DNA of 64,000 bases from Lichina pygmaea (taxonomy: Eukaryota > Ascomycota > Lichinomycetes > Lichinales > Lichinaceae), in contig OY730172.1 of assembly GCA_963422465.1 (NCBI GenBank), forward strand, positions 1,612,001-1,676,000, in the 5' to 3' direction. Below are positions 1 to 11,658 of the stretch, in pieces. The position numbers and the translations under genes are program-made. The first letter of the stretch is position 1; every line of letters starts with the position of its first letter. The notes beneath the pieces are model-generated. The model was not told where the DNA came from and searched no databases. It saw nothing but the letters and a program-made list of their open reading frames with translations.

Positions 1-400
1 TTATCATAGGAGTCAGACATTGTTATTGAAATTTTGATATTTAGAGGATGAAATATAGAGAATATGTAGGGGCAAAGTGGATTTTGTCTGGGACTTATTG
101 GACCGTCCAGCACAGACAGAGACAAGGGCACCACAAATACACCAGAACAACGAAGTTTCGCCAAGACTGCAGTGAACACCGACAAGGATACGAGTGATGA
201 GATGCCTAGGATTGTAGACAGTACCGTATGATAACACGCAAGGGACCAAAACAGCCAACTGACGCCTGACCACTTCCCAGTCTACCACTAACAGCGTTGG
301 GTCCCACGATATTCGAAGAATAGCAACTGATGCTGAGCGAAGAGTCTTCGAGTTCCGCTTCGCCTCCTCACGCGACTAGCTGCTCGACTGGCACCCCCCG

Positions 401-429
<29 letters not shown>
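401..429. repeat. C29 homopolymer
   Basis: An uninterrupted run of 29 C, preceded by CCCCCCG. Runs of similar length lie inside two of the LINE copies in this window. Confidence 0.9.
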
Positions 430-431
<2 letters not shown>

Positions 432-1300
432 GAGGATCATACATTGCTTTCGGTAGGAATCTGTAGGGCAGCCTTTTCCCCAAGACGCAAAAGGTCTCAG
501 GTCCGCCCGTCGTCGACGGTTTCTTATCGAGTTTAAAAGATTCGTCTACCGCCATTAATTCTCCGCTGATTTTCCATTGAGCGAGAAAATGCCCAGGCCC
601 GACCTTCCATAACATCTTGTATGTCGTTGCCAAGACGCCCATGTGCCGGTGGGCTACAGTATGTGGGCCAAGGAAGAGCTAGTCTTCCAGGGCAGCGTAT
701 CCTTCGGTATTGGACCGTTGATTGAGCGCCTCACGTGGCAAGGAGCGCCATCCGTGGCCGCGGCGCCGAGCGGCCGGCCGGATTGTAACGACGAAGATGC
801 CATCCTGCATTGCTCGGTTATTGCAGTGCCGAAGCTCGGCCACGCCTTTTGTCGTGATGCAAGGTGGGTACGGACGCTCGTCTGTACCAACCCACAACTA
901 GTCGCTGCATTACTTGCGTCGACAATCTCATGCTTTCTGACATTGTCCGAAGGCTGGTAGACGACGATGGAGAGAGAAAGACATTGTAAGGCATGCCGAA
1001 GTTGCCGGGTGCGTCTTTCATTGACCCCAGACCGCCAGGACGTACTCCTCCTCCCGACACCAACGTGGTCGCCATCGCGCTTCTTCCGGCGCTCCCTCAT
1101 CTAAGATTTCCAACTGTAGCCGAATATATCGCGCCTGTCTACCTGAGCGCCCAATTTGCAAAGAATAGATCAGAACGTCGTAAATATGTGACCGCTTTCG
1201 CCAATCTCCGTCGCAGATTCGGTCTTGGTCGAGTACCAAGGTGAACCGATTGGTCAAAGCCAAACTGGGAGCGGGTGTGACGACTGGTAGGTGTTGTCTT

Positions 1301-1489
1301 CTCCACCGTATGGGTGGTGCTTGGTTGTATCTTCCACCGTATGGGTGGTGCTTGGTTGTATCCTCCACCGTATGGGCGGTACTTGGTTGTACCTTCCACC
1401 GTATGGGTGGTGCTTGGTTGTATCTTCCACCGTATGGGTGGTGCTTGGTTGTATCTTCCACCGTATGGGTGGTGCTTGGTTGTATCCTC
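1301..1489. repeat. 31-bp minisatellite, about six units
   Basis: The core CACCGTATGGG recurs at 1304, 1335, 1366, 1397, 1428 and 1459, an exact 31-bp spacing, and a diverged start (CACCATCC) lies at 1490. Units differ at only a few positions. Because 31 is not a multiple of three, every frame stays open across the array and yields artificial overlapping frames on both strands. There are no unique spacers, so it is not a CRISPR-like array. Confidence 0.92.
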
Positions 1490-2203
1490 CACCATCCGAC
1501 TCGTGGATGTTGTCTTCCTGATGAAGAATACTCTTCATCTCATCACAGGCTCTTTGATGACGCTCCTGCTGCCTGGTGTCAACCGGTGTCTCTGTCTCGG
1601 CCGGTTGTCCCGTCATGTCTGGACTCTCCCTATCAGCAGTCTCCGCGTCGCGGTTGGTCTTGCTTTATCGATCGGTTGCTCCGTGGTACTTTGGCTCTTG
1701 GTATCCGCTGTTCTGTCGATCGCCGCTGGTTGCAGGAGAGTTGTTGAGAGAATTTGCTTTAGGGCGGAGATGACGGAGAAGATGACAACGAAAGAATGAG
1801 AAAGAAAGAAAGTGGAAGCGCGGAGCTGAAGTAGAATGTGTCTACTTGTTTGCTTGGTTGTACATGTCACAACCAACTGAGTAGTCGTGTCCGGGAAGTC
1901 TTTCGGAACATCATCCACTGACCCCTTGCGGTATATGCTGATATTACTGTCTTCATCTCCGGCCACGCTGGGGATGCTGTCTTGCTTCACCTGTTCAACT
2001 CCGCAGTATATCGCAGATACTTGCGTTGGGACCATGACAGTGCTGTGTTACTCCCTTGGAGAAGATGATCCACTCGAACGTCTTGCAGATTAGAATGTTT
2101 GTGTGTTTCTGTCTGGCATATTCGTCACTCTTGACAAGGATGAGCCTTGTGCTCTCTTGATTGAATTTTGTCGTCGTTGTCGTAGTCCTCCAATCCTGGA
2201 TTG

Positions 2204-2399
2204 AAGCTATTCTTCAGAGTTGAAACACGTCAACTCTGACTTGTCGTCATCATCGACGACAACACTGACAGAATATTGGCGACAGTGATGCGGTGGTGGA
2301 ACTAGGTCCTCGCTGTCACTATTCTCCACCTCTTTATCAAAGCTGCTCTTCTGAGCCAAAAACACGTCAACTCTGACTCGTCGTCGTCACCGACGACAA
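2204..2399. repeat. Imperfect direct repeat, ~60 bp, spaced 138 bp
   Basis: Two copies share AAACACGTCAACTCTGACT (2223 and 2361) and flanking sequence (AAGCT..TTCT.GAG before; GACGACAA after), with a few substitutions. Nothing else identifies the element they belong to. Confidence 0.7.
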
Positions 2400-4497
2400 T
2401 ACTTGTTGAACAGTCGAAGATGGTGATCCTCGATCTCTCTTCTGCTAGACTTTGTGTGAGCAGTACATGTGCGGGCAGGCAGTATCTCCCTCACGATCTC
2501 GTATCCTTCAGCCACACTAAAATCATTATCTTGATGATGATTGATAATGTGCTTAGGAAGTGATTTGTTTTCCACCAGAAGAACACGGTGGGATCCTCAT
2601 GCCCGTACTTAATCCACAAAAGCCACAAAAGTAGCTGTGATAGCTATGTCAGTATCAGAAATCCAGACAGGCGGCATTCTTTGTTCAGGCCAGGTATTCT
2701 CTATCTGTACATCTTTATTAGTGTTGAGTAGCAGATCTGCCAGTTGCTTTTTATTGTTGACCAAGTTCTTGATGTGTGGTTGCATGAGATCTAGCCTTTC
2801 TTATAGATCTGCCGGTGTGATTCCCAGACATCCGCTAGATGCTGCATGATTGATAGAACATATATAGTGTTGTATAAGCCGATGATAGTAGTAGTACTAC
2901 TGCAGTACTTCCTCAGAGTGTAGCTGAAACAACAGGATTCTCGGAGAAGGACGTGGACCTCCCGCGTCGTTCCCATGCTGACTTGAGGTTACTTGTCGAG
3001 ACAGGTTTCAAGTGCGACTTTCCAGAAAACCTGCGTCTCACACAAGGCGATGACTGCAAGCAGAAGAAGACTGACAGATTTGGTGAGAGCCACTGAGGAC
3101 TTGATATGATCTGCCTGACAGACGTTGTGAGGGAGAGAAGATGGTGGTAGGTAAGAGTAATTGATACTTTTTCTGTATCAAATTTGAAAGTGGATAAACA
3201 TCAGCAACAAAGAACATAGGCTGATCAGCGGGAGCTTTGCTTGCTGTATCTGTTCGCTCCAGACCGAAGTGCCAGTATAGCAGGAGTTGTGGGAAGCGTT
3301 TTGATTTGTGGCTAGGCAGGGTTTTAACAACAGCCACCAGCAACACAGATCACCGAGTAAGTTGTCGCGTGGAAAATCCACTCCCAATAACGTGGATGCC
3401 AATAATCGACACTGACTTACGTCAGTATCGAAAACCCACACTAAATGCGGTCGATGGCGACACCCTACCTCTAAAGAGGTGTGTATCAAGGCCGCGCCCC
3501 CAGTATGTTGGGTGTCGGCTCCACTTCCAGTATTGATGGGCAGCCGCGCATTCTTGATTATCAAGGAAAAAGTATATTGCCCTCAACGTAGAGTCGATGT
3601 TGAGCGTACACAAGACCATCTGAATCTTGTTGTCTTGATCAATTGTTGCTGTGTTTGTCGAAGAGCTTTTGCTCGCGCAGTTCAGTCATCAGAACTCAAT
3701 GAGATTCTGACACATGTACGGAAGTATTCATTCATGCTTCTTTCGATCTGTCCGATCTTTTCGTCTTTTTGTGGTATGTCGCTCTTGAAGGTATAGTGTT
3801 CCTCCTTTCGATCTTATCCGTAATTTCATTTCTCCCGTGTGCCTTTTCCATCTTTCCCCCACTTTCTTTTCATTCGTACCATCTCTTGTTGTTCAAATTT
3901 GGGTTGAACCTCTTCTTTGTGACCAGATCTTCTGGTTTCCCGGGGACTCCTCGTGCTGACCCCCTCTTTGGAAGACCGTCGCGGCGACAACCTGGCCCTC
4001 TTCAATCTGGTCGTGTTTCTTCGGGCTTCCTCTTCTCAAATCACTTTTGCCCTATTTTCCGACACTCTTTCTAAACTGCTTGCTAGCGATTTGTTTTCAT
4101 CGCGAATCTTGATACTGACAAGTCTTTGTCATGCCCTCGGAGTTGGAGGCCTCGGAAGCCGGTGCAAAGAGATCAGGTAACCTGAGAACCCCGGCATTTG
4201 TAAGCGGGATACTCCGGCTAAAGCCGACAAGAGAGGCGCGTTCCTCATTAGGCGAGCTTTCGCGTGTCGGAAGTGGCATCCTCATCACACGTGCCTCATC
4301 TCAAGACTCGAACCATCCTTGCTTGTGTATCTTTCACTTCAGCTCAGGTCGCACCCGGCCGTCTCCACTTTGACACCGTGCCAGATCACGGCATGGTAGA
4401 AGCAAGATGCTGAGACATCCTTCCATGGACTAGTTCTCGACAGCTCCAGCAGCTGCTTCGGGTGTGAGGGGATCCTCGCCGCCGTGCGCCTGTCACC

Positions 4498-6774
4498 ATG
4501 GGTATCCAAGGTGTGTGCCGATCTTCATCCGTCTGTCGACCGAGGCTGATCTCGCCATAGGCCTCTTGCCGCTTCTGAAGTCAATTCATAAACCGTGCCA
4601 CCTGAAGAAGTTTGGGGGCCGGACCATCGGGATTGACGCGTACGGCTGGCTTCATCGAGGTGCGGTTGCTTGCGCTGTCGACATCGCACTTGAAAGACCG
4701 ACGACGAAGTAAGGCTCTGATCGCCGCCTACCCTAATCCCGTACTCAACGAACATAGGTTTGCCGATTTCGCGATGCATCGGGTCCGCATGCTCCAGCAC
4801 TTTGGCGTCATCCCGTACCTGGTGTTCGATGGCGACTTTCTCCCTGGCAAAGCCACGACCGAGGCGGATCGAAGCCGCAGACGCCGAGAATGCCGACGGG
4901 CAGGACTCGAGCTGCTCAAGCTTGGGAAGACGGCACAGGCCCACTCCGAGCTGCAGAAGGCGATTGACATTACACCTCAGATGGCTGGTGAATTGATCGA
5001 AGACCTGAAGCACGCCGGCGTCAAGTATCTGGTGGCTCCGTATGAAGCCGATGCTCAGCTCGCGTACATGGAACGCGTCGGCATCATCTCAGGCATCATC
5101 TCGGAGGACTCGGATCTCCTGGTGTTCGGCGCACAGTGCTTGCTGACCAAGCTGGATCAATATGGTAGCTGCGTTGAGATCAACCGCGCGGACCTCACTG
5201 CCTGCAGAGATATCAGCTTGTCAGGATGGTCAGACGTCGAATTCCGCCAGATGGCCATATTGAGCGGCTGTGATTATCTCCCCAGCCTCAGCAAGATGGG
5301 GCTGAAAACGGCTTACCGGCTGGTACGACGATACAAGACCATGGACAGGATCATCCGAGCCATGCAGCTGGAAGGCCGCTTCAGCGTGCCCGATGGCTAT
5401 CAGACGGCGTTCCGGGAAGCCGAGCTCACTTTTCTCCACCAACGCGTCTTCTGTCCGCTCTCGAACCAAGTGGTCATGTTCACCGAACCTGGGCCCGACG
5501 TCGACGAGGGCGACTTGCTCTCGGTCGGCAAACCCGTCAAGGCGGACGTCGCAGCGGCAGTCGCTCGGGGTGATCTCCATCCCGCCACCAAGGAGCCTCT
5601 GAAGATAGCGCCGAGACCAAGGGAGAGCTCTTCCAGTCGCTCGAAGCAGTCCGGGATACGTCCTGTGGCCGCTTTATCGCCGAAGAACGAGGACCTGAAG
5701 CGAGGTGTCCCGATCAATGCCTTCTTCAAGGCGAGGAGGACGCCGCTGGCCGAACTGGATCCAAACAGCTTCATGCCATCTGCCAGTCAAAGGAGGCTAC
5801 TTGATCAGCAGTCTGGAACGTCTTGGCCGGTGCGACCGGTCGCTGCGGAGTTTGCCGCCGTGGGCTCAGCCGGCGTCAATCCGATGCCTCCCAGTCGGAG
5901 GCGGTTGAGGACCATTGAGAGCGCGATGAATGACTCGTCCACGAGCTCCGACGCTGGTGTACGGGGCGTCAAACGACCCCGTCTGTGTTCTACCGACGAC
6001 GTCGCAAGCGATGGCCCGAGATCGGAAGTAAGCCTAGATGCTCAGAGTCCTTTCTTTGGGACGTCCGACACTCGCTCGTGCGGGCCGAAGACCCACACCC
6101 GATGTGCTACCGAAGAAGAGATCAGCATCTATCGTGAGGTGGCCGAGGACCGTGCATCTTTCACGCCCAAGCGAGTGGAGCTCACCGTCAAAAGGTCGAA
6201 AGCAGCCTTTACGGTCTTCCGAGATACCGACGACGGAGGTGTACGCCAGGATTCGCAATGCCCGCATACCGCCACGGCTAAGCCGCAGGACAAGGCAGTC
6301 GCTGACGCTCGTTCCTCTGACCTAACAGCGAGTCAGACACACAACATCAGGGCTAGCAACAGAAAGGAACACCCGGGGAGCCACTCACGTATGCTTTCAG
6401 TTCAGCACAGGTCGTCGGTGACACAGGACATTCTCCTCACGTCGGCCCCGTCGCTGACGGACAGATTCGGATTCAAACCACCTGATAGGCCAATAGGCAT
6501 TCTCAGAGCTCGGTCGACGACTCTAAAGGCAGTCGGCGGTGGCCATACGGAAACAAGGCCTTCGACTCCCTTGCAGAGAATCGGCGCTGCCGCTCTCACT
6601 AGAGCCGAGGCGCTTCAAGTCAAGCCCAGGATGTCAGTTCAGGTGGACGTCTCTCAAGCACGCGCTGCTGTCGAAGGCACGACAACAGCAACGACCACGA
6701 CATCAACGGGCCTCAACCGCTTCCGGGGTAGCGAGGATCTTATGATCCCCGACTCGGAAGGAGATGAAGAATGA
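4498..6774 (+). CDS. EXO1: Exonuclease 1 (Rad2/XPG-family 5'-3' exonuclease)
   Basis: Nuclear 5'-3' exonuclease and flap endonuclease used in mismatch repair and in resection of double-strand breaks. I read three exons, 4498-4510, 4561-4708 and 4758-6774, giving 725 aa; the first exon encodes only MGIQ plus one base, the hallmark EXO1 start, so the ATG at 4498 is preferred over later in-frame starts. The N-nuclease domain (about residues 1-100) has LVFDGDFLPGK near 75. The I-domain has YEADAQLAYM near 148 and SEDSDLLVFG near 168, which carry metal-binding acidic residues. The helix-2-turn-helix begins at GCDYLPS near 223. The rest (about 330-725) is low-complexity and probably disordered, with a conserved patch near 371 (PINAFFKARR). 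Ends in acidic SEGDEE. No break seen. Confidence 0.95.
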
Positions 6775-6940
6775 TACGGACGAGGCATAGAACGAAGAGG
6801 CATGGCGAGGCGTTTGGAAGCAGGGTTTTGGAGCTCAAGGGAGGCGGTCCCTCACCTCAACCTGAATTTGGGCCGGTGTTTGCTTCTTGGGAAATTGAGA
6901 GAAGGTTTGTGGGGCGGGAGCGGTTTAAATAGGCATTTTA

Positions 6941-7110
6941 GAGCGTCAAGATGCTCTGCGGACGACCACGGTGCGCAGGGGGGCGTTCAAACCACAACGG
7001 CGCCTGCAGGACGGAGGGCTAGAAGGGATTGTTGAGCGTCAAGATGCTCTACGGACGACCACGGTGCACAGGGAGGTGTTTAGACCACAACGGCGCCTGC
7101 AGGCGTCAGT
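6941..7110. repeat. 93-bp tandem duplication, two copies
   Basis: GAGCGTCAAGATGCTCT begins at 6941 and again at 7034; both copies continue through GACGACCACGGTGC and a shared CGGCGCCTGCAGG. They differ at several positions. It lies just after EXO1 and has no coding support. Confidence 0.85.
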
Positions 7111-8143
7111 CACTACAGTACATCACTGTATGTCACTATCCAGCACGATATCCATGAAGGCGGGCTACTTGGGGAGTGTGAGGCACTACTTAACTACTCT
7201 GATTGATCAACTGTCAAGCTAGGACTGCTATACGACTTTTATACGCTGGATACGTGAATTGAAGAACCAGAAAAGCTCACTACTAAGGTACTCCGTACGT
7301 AGAGATAAGATAAGGTCGCCAAGGAGGCTCTGTTCCCTAGCCGCCTACAACCGCGCGAGCGCTTCCATTTTGGAGTAGCACGCGCAGCTGACGACAATAT
7401 AAGCTTTTTCGCGCTAAGCGCTTACTGCGTCGAATCATCGCTAAGCGAGAGCACCAGCACACCACACATCACTTTGGGCGTCGCTCGGTAAGCGCAATTC
7501 GAATGTTACTACGGCAACCGCCTCCTTTGTTGACATGCCGCTCTGGCCCAGCCCACACCGTTCATCTCCCTTTCCGCAAGGCAGAGCAAACTACTGCAGC
7601 AGTTGCAGCCCACCCTCAGAGAAAGTCTCCGAAGCCTTCTTTCTTTCAAGTGAAGTGGACAAGAGACGAAGAGGCTGCTACAGTAAACCTCCGCGATCCT
7701 TGTCTCCGACCACGACTTGTTGTTTGGACAAGCCGGTTGGAGCGAGCATCAATCGTTCAAAACCCGGTTCCCCCTCCAGTCCTTTGTCGCTATTTTGGCA
7801 TACTGGTCTGACAGCAGAGACAAGGCTACGGCTTCGACGACTGCATTCCTCGCTCTCGAGTGTCCGACATCTGAGCATTCTCAGACCGATCGTCGCTCGT
7901 GCCCTTGGTCGGCGCAACGAAACGGGAAGGAGCACTCCTTGTTCTCGAAGTGTGGCAATATTCCATTTGTTGCCCGGCCGTCACAAGATCGAATTGCGAA
8001 GAAGCCTCTCCACCGGACAGAGGAAGCAGCGAGAGATTCGGTCCTTTACCTTGTCGTCGCTTGGAGGGTAGCGAGGCAGGTGCGCCCGAGAGAAGGGTGC
8101 GTGGGCTGGAATTTGAAGGAGGGCGAAGGAGCGGCCACCCGAG
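7111..8143. other. EXO1-to-FIG1 intergenic region
   Basis: No conserved protein recognised. Several overlapping open frames of 80-200 codons run through 7500-8330, one of them past the first FIG1 exon, but none resembles a family and none has a convincing intron structure. It probably holds the promoter and long 5' leader of the Fig1-family gene. TACTCCGTA occurs at 7289. Confidence 0.4.
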
Positions 8144-9255
8144 ATGGCGAACATACGCTTTGCCGTTGGAATCCGACGTATGAGTGGAACCATGTCATCG
8201 ACTACAAGTGCATGAGGAATGTAGTCGAAGCTAATTTCGTCGTTGATTCGAACAGGGCTGATACCAATCATCGGCTACCATCATGCGTTGATGATCCTGA
8301 TCGCTATTGCGATAATCCTGCTCTGTGAGTACCTTCCCCCGCCCATGAAGCAAACCTCCCCATTCCAAATCAGGCAGTTGCTAATCGTTAGCCCCGTCCG
8401 GGGTTGAACCTGACAGCATTCCTTCTCGCCGGCTGCTCCTCGTCATCACCATTAATACCCAACATATTTCTCATCTCGCTGTACTACGAAGACTACCCGC
8501 CCATTTATGATCCAGCACAGGTGAACCCGGGAGTGACAAGAGCGATCGAAAACCTCGTCGGGCGAGCGTCGTTGGAAGCTCGAGTCGGTTACTTTGGCAT
8601 CTGTATCAACCCGGACGGTGGAGCGTGGCTGTGTAGTAACAATGCGAGCAGCTTGGCGGCGCAGGTCAGCATCGACCACGATCCGCTGAACTTGATCTGG
8701 GTGGCGAGCACATTCAAAGACAGCATCGTCTTCCCCTACTTAATGTACGTCATTCCCGCGACGCTTACATTCCCCGCAATTTCCATAAGACTCCTCCGAT
8801 CGTGTTCTTCTTGTGTTCCCAAGCGCACCATGCCTGATAAGCCAAAAAGCTAATGCGAGCGCGTTACCTGAAATAGCATCGTCGCCATCATTCTCGCCTT
8901 TGTGTGCTTCCTGCTGCTGGCGACATTCCCGGGATGGCACGAAGAGATTGACGAAACGGGCGACATGGAGGCGAAGAAGCCTTTCCCGTCGCGGGCCGTC
9001 TCGCAGGTGGCGCTCGCCATCATCTTCGTCGCCTCGATCTTCGTGCTCGTGTCGGTGCTATGGCAGCACACAGCGTCGGTGGCCGCGACGACGATCGCGC
9101 AGGACCTCGGCAACGGCAGCGTCAAGAGCGGCGTCGGGTCGACGGCGATGATCCTCGGCTGGTTCAGCTTCGCGTTGCTCATCATCGTCACCATCGGCTT
9201 GCTCGTCATGATATTAAGTCTGAGAATGGCCGCCTCACTAACGGACGATGACTGA
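8144..9255 (+). CDS. FIG1: Fig1-family plasma-membrane protein
   Basis: Members of the Fig1 family (Ca2+ regulator and membrane fusion protein) act in low-affinity calcium influx, mating fusion and polarised growth; that role is family knowledge. Four exons, 8144-8177, 8256-8324, 8417-8744 and 8877-9255, keep one phase and give 269 aa. The first transmembrane helix spans about residues 14-40 and is followed by the family motif GCSSSSP near 40 and an extracellular region with GYFGIC and WLCSNN, whose cysteines may pair. Three more hydrophobic helices follow (IIVAIILAFVCFLLL; ALAIIFVASIFVLVSVL; ILGWFSFALLIIVTIG), giving the four-helix layout of claudin-like proteins. The C-tail is very short (MAASLTDDD). 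The start ATG gives a 12-residue cytosolic N-end. Splice joins were chosen by phase and are the least certain part. Confidence 0.85.
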
Positions 9256-9663
9256 AAGCCGTAGAATCTCTTTCTTTCTCTTTCTTTCTTTCCTTCTTTT
9301 CTTATGTTGGAAAAGAGCGATGCGGGGGAGGCTGGATATCCAGATTCTTGTTCATCCTTGCCAATCGCACACCTCGAGCTTGGCATTCATTGGGTGAATA
9401 TAACATCTGCCCCCTTCAAAAGAGGGCCGGTCAGGTGGCGCCCGGGGGGGGGGGCCCTTTCCGAAGACGACAAAAAACGTGAAATGCATGTTCCTGGGAC
9501 GTTTTACTTGAATCTTGTTATTCTTGTGGCATAGCAAGCATTGTCTTCTTCGTCGACCTGCTGTTCACAACTATATTTCACAATGTCTCAGTCCTACTGG
9601 ATCCATGTACGTTCATCGTCACCGGCGTTCACAAAAGCTCGTTTATATCCCACTGTTGTGTTG
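9256..9663. other. FIG1 downstream region
   Basis: Contains TC-rich sequence and an 11-base G run (9444-9454); no gene seen. It ends at the LINE insertion. Confidence 0.5.
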
Positions 9664-9671
9664 TATTGTAT

Positions 9672-10775
9672 CGAAATCCTACCCTATTCTAAAGCTAGCT
9701 AAGCTAGATTATGCTTGGAATCTATGAAGTTGGTAAGGAAAACTCCAAGTCAGGTGATAGTCACCTGACCCTAGGGTAAGAACCTCTCTCTGCGACCCCT
9801 TGGCGGGCACCCCCTAACGGGATGCTGTAAACAAGGGAAGGGACTGCTTAGGCAGTGGAGCAAGAAGAGGGAGTTGGTCTTGGGCCCAGAAGAACTGGGA
9901 TAGAAGGTCGAGGCAGATGAACGATGTTGTCAGGGCGGCGGCTGCCCAGGGGTCTGATATCAGCTGCAAGGAATTAGTAGAAGGAGTCACCTGCCGCAGC
10001 CACTGCCACTCCTGTTAGGATTGCAACACTGCCAAGGTCCAATCTCGGGAAGGACACGGCGGGCTGCAGAATAGAGGCTGAATAGGGAACTGAGCAGGGG
10101 TTGAATTCGTGTATATAGCGAGTGCTTTTTCCCTAAAGAAGTTGATAACGGCTCTTCCCTGCCTCCCAGCTCCAACAACTCCCTTGGGCAGCTGATAATC
10201 ACGTGCTTCGCAGTGTCCCACTGCCCCCCCCCCCCCCCCCCCCCCCGCAGGGGTAGGTCGGGTACTCAGAGCCGGGGACCCAGCATTTGTTCAGAAAGGC
10301 CGCTACGTAGTCCAATCTTCCCTGTCCGGATCTGTGTCAGGAGGCTGCTGTGTATCTTCGGGAGGCCCGAGTGAAGCCGGAGCGCAGTTTTCTTGTAATT
10401 AGGGCATTGCCTCCGGCTTCCACATGCGGGTTGCGAGTCGGTGGCGTGGCGGGGGGGGAGGAGGGGGGATGGGCCGGTGGGCCGCCTTCAACCTCCTTCC
10501 AGCGATCCCAGCACTACCGTATTGCTCAGCTAGCCAGTATACCTGCCAAAGTGACTGTGGAGGGGTGCGCGCTGCGGGTCAGGCGAGGTCGGGCCGGGGG
10601 TTGTCTGACCAGGGCGGGAGTCCAAGTCCTGTCGTGACGACGTCTGTGCGTTGCTGTTGGCGCCAAGGGATGTCCTTGGCCTGTTCGTGCCGTCCTTCGC
10701 CCGACGTAGGGCCGGTGGCGCGACGGGGTCCGTGCCGAGGGGGGCGAGGTGTTGGCGGATCCGGTCGCAGGCAAC
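9672..10775 (-). mobile_element. 5'-truncated LINE (copy 1), Tad/I-like
   Basis: About 1.1 kb that aligns by eye, on the same strand, with the 3' part of the larger LINE at 50272-51782: the shared 3' terminal motif TAAAGCTAGCT near 9690, the region matching the C-terminal cysteine domain around 10200-10330, and further blocks up to about 10770. TATTGTAT occurs at both edges (9664-9671 and 10776-10783) and is a possible 8-bp target duplication, although it resembles the element's own tail. The reading frame is decayed and interrupted by a C23 run (10224-10246). No intact protein remains. Confidence 0.8.
10224..10246. repeat. C23 homopolymer inside LINE copy 1
   Basis: Lies where the related copy 3 has only CCACCCGCAGGGG, so it is an expansion of a short C run. 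Confidence 0.85.
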
Positions 10776-10783
10776 TATTGTAT

Positions 10784-11658
10784 AATTATCTGTCCATAGA
10801 TGGCGTACACTACATATGGCCGATCATGAGACGTGTTCAAGGACGGAAGACATCATCATCGTTCCAGATACCAACCACCAAATGCATTGAGATGAACACC
10901 CCCCGGATCACATACTCTAGCGGTTACTACCCACCACTTTTCGACCACGATCACATGTAGTCGATTTGGACTCTCTTACGGTACAAAGGTGTTTGAAGAG
11001 AGGTGTGCTTGTTGTTGAAGTTGGGCGATCTGCAACGTCATACCACGTGACTTACAGAAGGGCGCTAACCCTAGATTGGGAGGAAGGAAGGTTTTCTCAT
11101 TTTTCATTGTAGACGAATGTCTTAGTACATCCTATTGAATACAAGATCCTATTGTCTTCTAAGTGCCTCGTCATTCTGAAGTGTCACCGACACCGATTAT
11201 CCCAACGCTTGTCATCATCATAGTAGCTGAGCAACGCTACAGATAAAGGGACAGAGACAGAAGCAGAGCACGGTAAGCCAAAAAGAGGGGATGGAAGTAA
11301 TAGCAGCAGCAGCAGCAGCAGCAGCAGTGCAAGATTAGGAGCCCCAGAAACTGCAACAAGCTTCACTCTGAGCTCCAGCGCACGTATATCACAGGCATGC
11401 CATGAAACAGGCCCAAAGGCCTTGGGCGCGGAGACGACGAAGCTAGAGACTAAGGCAAAGCTACTGTACATGCTTAGCGGTACTTAGCGGTCCAGCTTCC
11501 GCGCCACCAAACGAACAGTGACAGTTCCCCTAGTTAAAAAAAAAGGCGTCGCAGAAGAATGGAAGCAGAAGAGGTATCGGTGGCAATGCGGAGCAAAGAT
11601 ACTTCGCGATACTATAACAGAAGCAAAGAGGAAAGAACGGACAAGACGAATTCTGGTC
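10784..11658. other. Intergenic, with AGC microsatellite
   Basis: No gene recognised. An (AGC)n run of about eight units is at 11302-11327. The remainder is presumably the 3' flank of the HAD-domain gene that ends at 11659. Confidence 0.5.

Larger units (their letters stand above)
1..4497. other. Gene-poor left region, no convincing gene
   Basis: About 4.5 kb in which I recognise no conserved protein on either strand. Open frames are short and overlap repeats. It holds a C29 tract (401-429), a 31-bp minisatellite (about 1301-1489), an imperfect ~60-bp direct repeat (around 2204-2261 and 2342-2399) and small palindromes (for example around 3460-3480). A frame starting at ATG 4131 upstream of EXO1 begins with acidic, helix-prone residues and could be the first exon of a small gene, but I could not continue it through a credible intron. 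The region could be a decayed mobile-element or subtelomere-like stretch; nothing in it proves that. Confidence 0.5.

Noticed and set aside
1301-1489. CRISPR-like array
   Set aside because: Units are contiguous with no unique spacers, and the host is eukaryotic.
1018-1616. Open frames of 118-168 codons on both strands through the minisatellite
   Set aside because: They are produced by the 31-bp repeat, which stays open in all frames; no family resemblance outside the array.
4131-4373. Small gene just upstream of EXO1
   Set aside because: Plausible first residues but no homology and no credible intron to extend it.
4612-6774. EXO1 starting inside the second exon
   Set aside because: The conserved MGIQGLLPLL start is rebuilt only by splicing from ATG 4498.
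7717-8328. 203-codon frame upstream of and overlapping FIG1
   Set aside because: No homology, and it runs through the FIG1 first exon and intron in another frame.
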